Shown in pieces: positions 1-6,845 of a DNA stretch of 22,034 bases; the first letter of the stretch is position 1, and each line of letters begins with the position of its first letter. This stretch comes from Chrysochromulina tobinii (Eukaryota; Haptophyta; Prymnesiales; Chrysochromulinaceae). Location of the stretch: contig JWZX01002926.1 of the NCBI GenBank assembly GCA_001275005.1, positions 1-22,034 of the forward strand, written 5' to 3'. Under the pieces are notes generated by a model. That model saw only the letters and a list, made by a program, of their open reading frames with translations. It was not told the DNA's origin and did no database searches. The translations under genes and the position numbers were made by a program.

Positions 1-40
<40 letters not shown>

Positions 41-60
41 TGCCGCCGCCACTGCCGCCG
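1..60. repeat. (CCG)n trinucleotide run encoding poly-Gly
   Basis: The first 60 bases are nearly pure CCG, with occasional CTG or ACTG interruptions. On the minus strand they read as GGC glycine codons continuing the Dopey frame, so this is a low-complexity linker in the protein. Confidence 0.9.
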
Positions 61-1074
61 CCACCAGTCGCACCAGCTGCCGCCCCGGCCTTGAGCGAGG
101 CGAGCGGCGAGCGGTGGCGCGGCAGTGGGAAGTGCGTCACGAGCAGCTCGAGCGCCGTCCGCCGCACGAGAGAGTCTCCTTGCTGGAGAGCCACCAGCAG
201 GGCTCGGATGACGGCACCGGTCGCATCCGGGCAGAACTGCACACGGCTCACGTTCATGTGACCCGAGGCGCCGCCCGGCGTGGGCGCACCCGGCGTGGGT
301 ACCAGGTCGTACGCGCCGCCGGCACTGCTCAGTGGGAAGCGCATCGTCAGGTACGTGAGTGCGGAGTAGCGTACATTAGCATTGTGCAGCAGACGTCCCC
401 AGATGGCTGACATAATCGCCTCGATGGGCGTGCACTCTGTGAGCGCGTCCAGCGAGCTTGACCGCTCGGTGATAGAACTCGGAGCCCACATCCTCCATCG
501 CCGAGAGCAGCGAGAGCACGAGCCCTGGCAGGCACGGCACCACACGCACGCCCAGCGGCACGTAGTATCGCTCGAACAAGTCGAGCAGCTTCGGCTTCAC
601 TTGGTACGACGCATGCCGGTACAGCGGGAAGATGCCCTCCGAGTAGAAGGCGAGGTCTGCGACGGGACGAACCCAAGACGGGCGTGAGCGCTCAGGGTGG
701 CGGCGGCGGCGCGTGCGGCGGCGGCGGCGCGCGCGCGCTCGCGTGCTCGAGTGGCCGCCGTCGTCGGCGCGCACACCTCGCGCCAACCGGTGTTGACCAA
801 TACGTGCAAATATCTGCTCGATCGTCTTGAGCGTCTCCTCGTGCACGCCCGCCGGTAGCGCAGGGTTTAGGCACTGGTACAGCCGCTTGGCGAAGAGAAC
901 CTTGTCCGGGATGATGGGCAGCGTGTCATACTTGCCGAGAATCTTTCGCAGCCGCAGCAAGTAGCGAATGAGGTCGGCCCATTCCTGCGCTCGCTCGAAC
1001 TGGAGAAGACATGCTGCTGCTTCGTCCTTGAATTGGCGGTACTGCGGGTCCGAGGAAAGCAGGGTGTCGTCCAT
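1..1074 (-). CDS. DOP1: Dopey (DOP1) family protein, N-terminal part, runs off the window
   Basis: Dopey proteins are large, conserved Golgi/endosome factors working with MON2 and flippases in membrane traffic (family knowledge). The translation follows the Dopey N-terminal domain closely: an opening MDDTLLSSDPQYRQF, then FERAQEWADLIRYLLRL, CLNPALPAGVHEETL, FYSEGIFPLYRHASYQVKP, ERYYVPLG and GLVLSLLSAMEDVGSEFY. I start at the ATG at 1072-1074, because the longer frame to 1140 opens only with GTG. A 120-nt intron (657-776) joins LAR to DLAFYSEG exactly as the family requires. Downstream of GSEFY the family match moves to the +1 frame (SSSLDALTECTPIE, SAIWGRLLHNANVRY, SLVRRTALELLVTHFPL), so a one-base break lies at about 455-474. 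The visible end enters a poly-Gly stretch. Only the first few hundred of a usual ~1,500-2,500 residues are present. Family assignment is strong; the exact model through the break is not. Confidence 0.88.
455..474 (-). other. Single-base frame break in the Dopey reading frame
   Basis: The conserved reading GSEFY ends at about 472. The conserved continuation ERSSSLDALTECTPIE..SAIWG lies one base further on. Dropping one base near 471 gives 20 residues between EFY and SAIWG, the same spacing I recall for animal Dopey. No intron fits, because all bases are accounted for by coding. An indel in the assembly is the simplest reading. Confidence 0.6.
657..776 (-). other. Spliceosomal intron in the Dopey gene
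   Basis: On the minus strand the exon ends ..GCGCGAG, followed by GTGTGCGC, and the intron closes with CCGTCGCAG before ACCTCGCC. Removing 120 nt restores LAR-D-LAFYSEGIFPLY, which matches the Dopey consensus. Reading through instead inserts about 40 Arg-rich residues that do not fit the family. It is a GT-AG intron that splits the Asp codon after its first base. Confidence 0.85.
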
Positions 1075-1229
1075 CACGCGCCGCACGAGTGCCAATGGGC
1101 GCGAGCAGCGGCGACCCTTCCCCGACGCAAAGGTTGCCACACAAGGAGCAGCCTCTCGGTTTCGTCAATTTATTAACGTGACCAATTAGCACGAAAGGAC
1201 GTTCAGTGGGCCGATGAACAGTCCTCAGG

Positions 1230-2699
1230 TCAGAAGAGCGCGCGCACGCTGCTCACACGACCTCGACGGCCACCACATCCGCATCTGCCGTCGGCTTCTT
1301 GAACGAGAGACACTTGCTCGAGGACGAGACCCGACTTGCGATCACACAGGAGGCCGCGCGCCTCGAAGAGGGCCGGTAGGTAGCAGTCGATGTAGTTTTC
1401 GTAGTGGGGCTCGTTGAGCTTGGCAAAGTTGCTCAGCCTGCCGTCGAGGGCCGGGCGATCGCCGCGCTGCATCGAGTCCGTGAGCACGACCACGCCGCCG
1501 GGCCGAACTACGCGCGCCATCTCGGCAGCGGCGGCGGCGCGCGCCGTCTCGGGCAACTCATGGAAGAGGTACACGCACACCACCGCGTCGAAGGCTCCCG
1601 CCTCAAACGGAAGCGCCTCGGCAGCGGCCTGGACGAACGTCGCCGGCGGCGGGCGAGTCTCCTTATTGGGGAATCGAGCCTGGCGCCAGTACCCGTCGTT
1701 CTCGCGCGCCGCCTCAAGGTAAAAGGGCGAGAGGTCCGTCACGGTGAGCTCGGCCTCGGGGTAGTTGTCACGGATGAACGTGGCGACGCGACCGGTACCC
1801 GCTGCCACCTCGAGGATACGCAGCTTGCCGTCGGCGCGACCACTCGTCGCGTCGCGCAGCGGGCGCAACGACAGGCGCTGCATCGCGTCCTGCCGGCCCA
1901 CGAAAAGGGTCTCCGTGCTCGTCTCATACACGGACGCTGATCTGGTCGACATCCAGCCATCGGTTTGATAGTGGAAGTCATTACGATAATACTCCGGATA
2001 GAGGCCAGGGGCCAGACCCATCCACCCCTTCGAAGGCGGAGCACTGCTGGCGCGCCGGCCGAGCGTGGCAACGGCCTCGTTGACGAAGCGCACCGTCTGG
2101 CGCGCAGCAAACTGCGGCGTCAGCTGCCGGTGGCCGCGCGTCGTCATGTCCCATGGCGCCTTGTACACACCGCTGCGGATGGCGCCGAAATCCTGTTCGT
2201 AGACCATTGCGGCCTCGAGCAGCAGGCGTGACGCCACTGCGCCGTCGATGCCGAGGCCTCCAATGCTTGACATCGCATTGCCAAACCCCGCAATTGTACC
2301 TACGCTAGCGCCTTCTGAATTGGATGAGCCGTCGCCACGCAAGCGATCGTTCAGCTCGAAGGCAAGCGTGCCGAGTGCAGCGTTGACGGCAAAGTACCCA
2401 GTGCGCAGGCCATGCGCGAGGGCGTACGTCAGGCCATCGGCACCCTGCGTCGCTATCCTCGAGGCGATCGCCGCAACCTCCCGCAGGTTCTCGGCAGCAT
2501 CAGCAGGACCATCGCGCTGGAATTCCTTCCAAATCTTCACGCTCGCGTCGGTGATGAAGACTGAATCCTCGGCGACACCAGGTGCCAAGGGCGCAGCCTC
2601 CAACGTTTCTTGCATGACGGCCGCTGAGCCGCGGCGAGATGTAACCAATGTCAGAGTCGGGGCTAGCCCGAGGAGAGGGAGAACAACCACCCCTATCAT
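1230..2699 (-). CDS. Class I SAM-dependent methyltransferase, probably organelle or endomembrane targeted
   Basis: This protein should transfer a methyl group from S-adenosylmethionine to an unknown substrate. It shows a Rossmann-type core: motif I ILEVAAGTG (residues 295-303), the acidic end of strand 2 in LTVTDLS (D322), EALPFEAGAFDAVVCVYLFHELP (361-383) and RVVRPGGVVVLTDS (397-409). A long N-terminal extension (residues 40-285) includes YEQDFGAIRSGVYKAPWDM and PEYYRNDFHYQTDGWM, which I recognise from algal methyltransferases of this type. The start MIGVVVLPLLGLAPTLTLV resembles a signal peptide; it is the only in-frame ATG after the upstream stop. The last codons look wrong: from about 1329 the +1 frame reads VSSSSKCLSFKKP and stops at 1253, which resembles the family C-terminus better than the Arg/Gly-rich end in this frame. 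The substrate cannot be told from sequence. Confidence 0.85.
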   Translation of the reverse strand: MIGVVVLPLLGLAPTLTLVTSRRGSAAVMQETLEAAPLAPGVAEDSVFITDASVKIWKEFQRDGPADAAENLREVAAIASRIATQGADGLTYALAHGLRTGYFAVNAALGTLAFELNDRLRGDGSSNSEGASVGTIAGFGNAMSSIGGLGIDGAVASRLLLEAAMVYEQDFGAIRSGVYKAPWDMTTRGHRQLTPQFAARQTVRFVNEAVATLGRRASSAPPSKGWMGLAPGLYPEYYRNDFHYQTDGWMSTRSASVYETSTETLFVGRQDAMQRLSLRPLRDATSGRADGKLRILEVAAGTGRVATFIRDNYPEAELTVTDLSPFYLEAARENDGYWRQARFPNKETRPPPATFVQAAAEALPFEAGAFDAVVCVYLFHELPETARAAAAAEMARVVRPGGVVVLTDSMQRGDRPALDGRLSNFAKLNEPHYENYIDCYLPALFEARGLLCDRKSGLVLEQVSLVQEADGRCGCGGRRGRVSSVRALF

Positions 2700-2954
2700 G
2701 AGGCCGCCGCCGTATGCACGGATTCCTGAGAAGTTGCATGGAAACTCACCCCCCGGAGTCTCCGCGTCGTATTGAGCAGTTCAAATAAAGATTGATTGAC
2801 AAGGCGCACACACAAGACTCCCACTTCATCACAACTCCGCTGCCTTAAAGACGGTCGCAGGACTGCCACGGGGGGTACCATGGTAGGGACCTAGCGAGGC
2901 TCAGGCTGATGGCCTCATGGCCATGTGGCGGCTTCTATTACCTGGAGAGACTAT

Positions 2955-2984
2955 GACTTGCTTCGCAAGAGTAGGAAGCAAGTC
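2955..2984. repeat. Inverted repeat, 10-bp perfect stem with 10-nt loop
   Basis: GACTTGCTTC at 2955-2964 is the exact reverse complement of GAAGCAAGTC at 2975-2984. It lies between the 5' end of the methyltransferase gene and the 3' end of the K+ channel gene. The rest of 2700-3061 holds no gene that I can support. Confidence 0.6.
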
Positions 2985-3061
2985 GTTCATGGCCCTCTAT
3001 TCCTATTTGCGCGCGGCCACGTCTGCCTTGTAGGGAAGGAAGAACCTACGTAAGTAGACTC

Positions 3062-4315
3062 TCACTCAAGGTCAAGGGGGCGTGTTTCGGCTCGCCGGTG
3101 GCGTGCTTCGTTTGACAGGTCGTCGTTGGCTTGCCGAGCGACAGCGAGCTCGGGGGGGATACTGGCCGCGTCGAGCAACGCGAGACGCTCCTTCAGGATG
3201 CTCATTGCCAGGCTGTGCTGTTGGCTCTGGATCGCCCGAATCGCCTGACGAAGCACGAGGGCTTCGAGCCCATCTGTACCTAATTTGGCATCTGAACCAG
3301 ACGAAGAGGGCGCTGCGCCACCGTAGCGCGACTCCACATCGGCGGCCTCCAACGTGGCGGCGGCGATGGTAGCAGTCAGTTGGTTGACGGACAGCTGGCC
3401 CACGCTCGGCTGTTCTTTGCCCTCTCGCGCCGCCTCCGCCGCCAGGGCCGCTTGGCGTTCCGCGTAGAGTACCTCGGTGAAGCCGGAGCCGATGATACCT
3501 GCGGGCAGTGCAAAGATGGCCACGCCCACAAACCCGACCACTCCGCCGAGTAATTTGCCCGCAGGCGACCTCGGCGTGATATCGCCGTACCCCGTCGTCG
3601 TCAGCGCGGCCACGCCCCACCACATACTCTCCGCAATGGAGATGAAGAGTGTCGGTGGCTCCTGCGGCTCCAGGTTCTCCAAATAGTACATGAGGGAAGA
3701 GGAGAAGACGAGTAGGAGGAAGGCGATGAAGGCTGCAGTGACGAGCTCCTCGGTCTTGCTTTTGAGCACGTTGCCGATGCGGGAAAAGCCATTGAACGAG
3801 CGTTCCATTCGCAACAGGGAGAAGATGCGTAGCAACTTGGCCCAGTTCACGTCGATCTCTGGCGGGGTCGCCACGTCGATGATCAAAGGGATGATGGCGA
3901 GCAGGTCAATCATCGGCAGCAGTCGACGCATCCACTGGGAGCGACTGCGCACGTCGGGCGCCTCGACGCACGACCACAGCCGCAGCAAATACTCCACCGC
4001 GAAGAGGACAATGCCAAGTGAGTCGAACCAGATGTTGAAGACTTCTACCGGATAATCGGTGAGTTTGACAAAAGGCTCGGTCTCAAAGATCACGACTCCC
4101 ACATTGAGCACGATAAGTCCCAGGAAAAAGCGCTGGAAGATAACGGGCCACCAGTCCAAACCCTTGCCTTCGACAATTTCCCAGCAGCGACGGCGATAAC
4201 TGCGCCTTGGGCTCCTGTCGATGGATACATTGCCATCATCAAGGTGTAGCAAATTCCGTGGCATACCAGGGGCAAGGAGGCTAATGGTGGTTCCATGATG
4301 ATGCGAGTCCACCAT
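3062..4315 (-). CDS. Voltage-gated potassium channel, six transmembrane segments
   Basis: This is a K+-selective pore subunit, expected to work as a membrane tetramer. Segments can be placed: S1 about 62-80, S2 about 96-115 with the usual Glu (FAVEYLLRLW), S3 about 133-149 (DLLAIIPLIID), S4 about 158-175, S5 about 189-212, pore helix, and selectivity filter TTTGYGD at 239-245, then S6 about 255-281 with PAG (271-273). S5 (LLLVFSSSLMYYLE) looks more like prokaryotic Kv channels than animal Shaker types. S4 carries R163, S166, R169 and R172 at three-residue steps, so one charge position is Ser. No T1 or cyclic-nucleotide domain is seen. The tail (about 285-417) is Ala/Gln rich and probably helical. 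The start ATG has A at -3 and G at +4. The divergent gene begins 111 bp away. Confidence 0.93.
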   Translation of the reverse strand: MVDSHHHGTTISLLAPGMPRNLLHLDDGNVSIDRSPRRSYRRRCWEIVEGKGLDWWPVIFQRFFLGLIVLNVGVVIFETEPFVKLTDYPVEVFNIWFDSLGIVLFAVEYLLRLWSCVEAPDVRSRSQWMRRLLPMIDLLAIIPLIIDVATPPEIDVNWAKLLRIFSLLRMERSFNGFSRIGNVLKSKTEELVTAAFIAFLLLVFSSSLMYYLENLEPQEPPTLFISIAESMWWGVAALTTTGYGDITPRSPAGKLLGGVVGFVGVAIFALPAGIIGSGFTEVLYAERQAALAAEAAREGKEQPSVGQLSVNQLTATIAAATLEAADVESRYGGAAPSSSGSDAKLGTDGLEALVLRQAIRAIQSQQHSLAMSILKERLALLDAASIPPELAVARQANDDLSNEARHRRAETRPLDLE

Positions 4316-4425
4316 GATTGCCCGACAAGCCCTGCACCGTCGGTCGGACCAGGCTGTCGGACCCCCGCAGAAGTCGTTTCATGATGAAACCGCGGGGCCA
4401 GTCGTGAACAGGTGAGGTAGTCCGC

Positions 4426-5079
4426 ATGTGTGTAAAATCTGAGCCGTGTACCCACGTCAATTTAATCTCTATGATGCAGCTGGAACGTGGTCAACTCCGA
4501 TGTAACCGTCGGACAGTTTGCTCGCAACTGTCGGGCGCTCGCGATCGGCGTCATCGGCAACCGCCAAACAACATGTCGACAATGATGGACTGCAGCCTTG
4601 CCTCCCGGATGGCTTCGAAGCGCCTACGGCGACACCGCCTCAATCGTGATGCCACTGGTGAGCTCTTCCTCCGTCCGCCGTCCAAGATCAGGGGCTTCGT
4701 GCAGGCGCAGGCCGCGCCAGGACCTGTCAAAGTACTCGCGCCGTGCATCAATCAAGAGCGCTCAGAGAGTGTTGATAAGGTGGCTGCCAAACGCAAAGCC
4801 TCGCATGAGCTATTCTTAGCACCTGATGGGACTAAGCGCACACCCCAAGAGATCGACGCTGCGTTCGCACGCCTGGTGTCCAACGCGGGACTCGTAGCTG
4901 AAACAGCCAATCGGCTGCTGGCCATGTACAACGAGGACGAGGACATGCGCAGGCGCTACAGCCTGCTCATCTGTATGGATTATTACTTGATGCCATGCAG
5001 ACGCGCCTATTACATGGGCTTCTGTGATGGGCCCGCTGCAACAGGCCAATGTTACACGTCCCATGTGAGTTACATGTAA
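4426..5079 (+). CDS. Uncharacterised protein; possibly the first exon of a two-exon gene
   Basis: I do not recognise this family. The ORF is 217 codons, with balanced composition and no low-complexity runs from about residue 115 on. KRTPQEIDAAFARLVSN, LLAMYNEDEDMRRRYSLLI and MDYYLMPCRRAYYMGF read like a folded helical domain with aromatic and Cys residues. The first 50 residues are less convincing, so translation may begin at the ATG at 4573. Base composition is less GC-rich than in neighbouring genes. At 5065 there is a consensus splice donor GTGAGT in phase 0, just 12 bases before the TAA. If used, the tail SYM is lost and the frame joins the ORF at 5388-6260. The gene is divergent from the K+ channel, with a 110-bp gap. 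Confidence 0.5.
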   Translation: MCVKSEPCTHVNLISMMQLERGQLRCNRRTVCSQLSGARDRRHRQPPNNMSTMMDCSLASRMASKRLRRHRLNRDATGELFLRPPSKIRGFVQAQAAPGPVKVLAPCINQERSESVDKVAAKRKASHELFLAPDGTKRTPQEIDAAFARLVSNAGLVAETANRLLAMYNEDEDMRRRYSLLICMDYYLMPCRRAYYMGFCDGPAATGQCYTSHVSYM

Positions 5080-5387
5080 TGCGCTTCGTACGAGTCATGC
5101 GCTTCGTACAGTCGTCAGTCACTGTCACGTCTGCAACGTCGGTGTTCTGGAAGTTTGTTTGACGGCATGTGCAACACCCTTTTCGCGCGCCGGTCACAGC
5201 GTGGAGCTTGACGAGAAGGGCCGCTCTCGCCTCTGATGGCGCCGGCGAGGAGGTCGCGTAAATAAGCGGGTGGCCCACGCCGCGGGCGATCACAAATTCA
5301 ATTTCGTCCAGACAGTGAGGCAGAGTCCTGATGAACTTTGAACAAGTGCCATACCGAAGTTTGTATATGGGATTTCCATGATTGCAG
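5065..5387 (+). other. Proposed phase-0 intron (GTGAGT...TTGCAG)
   Basis: The donor GTGAGT at 5065 follows codon 213 of the upstream ORF. A candidate acceptor ATTGCAG ends at 5387, and a second GATTGCAG ends at 5401. Using the first acceptor keeps phase and enters the frame of the downstream ORF, 27 codons before its first ATG. This is inference only; a branch point was not identified. The stretch otherwise holds no gene, only a short direct repeat. Confidence 0.4.
5079..5109 (+). repeat. 13-bp direct repeat
   Basis: ATGCGCTTCGTAC occurs at 5079-5091 and again at 5097-5109, separated by five bases, immediately after the TAA of the upstream ORF. Confidence 0.6.
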
Positions 5388-6260
5388 ACTCGTGATTGCA
5401 GGCCCAATCCATCGGCGGACCTCCACTGTTTTATTCTGCGTCGCTGGACGTCCTCCGTCCACTGGCACATGGCGGCCTTCCTGAACGGCGTTCGCTGCTG
5501 GCACTTTGTGCAGCAGCGGCCGCCCGATCCGACCGCCTTCTTGGAAAACTACAGGCAATCCTCGAAGTTTATGGAGCCCGATCCACCCGCGCCTCCGCCC
5601 CAGTCTCCTCCGAAGCCTCCGACGCCGCCTGTTCACCTGGAACGGCGACCCAAGACGGCTGGTGAGCGTCTTTCCAGTTTTCCTAGGATCTCATCGAGTG
5701 CCGAAGGGCATCGTGACCTGCTCAAGGAAAGGCGACAGGAACTCATCGCCGAGTCCGAGCGCCTGCAAAGGCTTCTCGCAGATGGAGGTCTGAACAAGGA
5801 CGCACAGGCGCTCAAGTATAACCCGGTGGTGAGCGCGTTCGCAAAGCCGCCGGCGGCCATCTCGGTTCCCATCTCGACCGCGGCCCCGCCCGCCTACCAG
5901 ACACTTGCCACTTCCGAGCTGCCGAGCCCGCCCGTGGCCGTGCCTTCGTCGAAACTGGCACGATCAGTGCGATCTGGAACCGGAGCTGTGAAGCCTCAAC
6001 TGGCAGAGCGGCCGCTGACGGCGAGGGAGGCGGTGGAGAAGGTGGCGGCGGCGAAGAAGGAGGCGGCGAGGCTGAAGATTGAGAAGAGGATAGCGGAGAG
6101 GGCGGCGGAGCAGAACCAGAAGATGCCCACTTGGGAGCTGCCCTGTACGGCGGACAGCCTGCCCACCTTCAAGAGCCCAGGCGTGTGGAAGGCGATGACC
6201 TACATGGAATTCGGCCACTGCAAGGATCTCGTGCCTCCGCAGCTCGCGAAGATCAAATAG
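5388..6260 (+). CDS. Uncharacterised Pro-rich and coiled-coil protein; possibly second exon of the gene starting at 4426
   Basis: I do not recognise this family. As a stand-alone gene it would begin at the first in-frame ATG, 5469 (263 aa, MAAFLNGVRCWHFVQQRP). As a second exon it would begin at 5388. The frame reads through a Pro-rich stretch (EPDPPAPPPQSPPKPPTPP), then a charged helix (LLKERRQELIAESERLQRLL). A variable linker follows, then a second basic/acidic helix (REAVEKVAAAKKEAARLKIEKR and IAERAAEQ). The compact end, PTWELPCTADSLPTF and PPQLAKIK, looks like a short conserved peptide. Two helical coils around disordered linkers suggest a scaffold or cytoskeletal protein, but no function should be assigned. 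It ends with TAG at 6258. Confidence 0.55.
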   Translation, partial: TRDCRPNPSADLHCFILRRWTSSVHWHMAAFLNGVRCWHFVQQRPPDPTAFLENYRQSSKFMEPDPPAPPPQSPPKPPTPPVHLERRPKTAGERLSSFPRISSSAEGHRDLLKERRQELIAESERLQRLLADGGLNKDAQALKYNPVVSAFAKPPAAISVPISTAAPPAYQTLATSELPSPPVAVPSSKLARSVRSGTGAVKPQLAERPLTAREAVEKVAAAKKEAARLKIEKRIAERAAEQNQKMPTWELPCTADSLPTFKSPGVWKAMTYMEFGHCKDLVPPQLAKIK

Positions 6261-6845
6261 GCGGCGAAATACACTTCCCAGACGCTTGCCATTGCGCACC
6301 TGCGCTCATCGCCGTCACAGCGCGGCCTCTCCAGATCGCCCGGCGCAGGCAGCGGCACCGCTGGAGTTAGGCTCGCCCGCCGCACGAGGCAGCGGCGCCA
6401 CCGGAGGCCGGCCCACCACAGTGAGTCCTGGCCTCTACGGGGCGAGCTGGCACCGATCACCCTGAGGTGTGAACAATCAAATAGTGGGTCTTCGATCGTC
6501 ACAATTCACACCGTCCTCGTCGCGTCACTCGCGCTGTCTATGGTGCGTCGTCGTGCTTTGCGCGCGCGCGCATCATGCCGTGTGTGGGTAATATATTAAA
6601 ACGACGACGACGGTCCGACTGTGACCGGGTGCTGGACGCGGACGACAACGTGAAGGCAGGCTCCCGGCCCGGCCGGGCATGCAGAGCTTAATTGCCTTGC
6701 GGTCCGGTTACTAATCTCTCTAATTGCCTCGCAATTAGAAATTCAATTACCGGAACCCCGCATTGGTATAAAGGCCAGTCCGCTTTGGTGTCGATTAGAA
6801 ACGCTTGATTGACCAAGAAACACCTGGATGGTGTGTTGATCCGGA
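6261..6845. other. Convergent intergenic region with palindromes and a TATA-like site
   Basis: No gene is supported here. Visible structure: a 12-bp palindrome GCCCGGCCGGGC (6667-6678); a hairpin with TCTAATTGC at 6719-6727 and its complement at 6731-6739 around loop CTC; and GTATAAAG at about 6766-6773 on the plus strand. The region probably carries the two convergent 3' ends. Confidence 0.5.
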
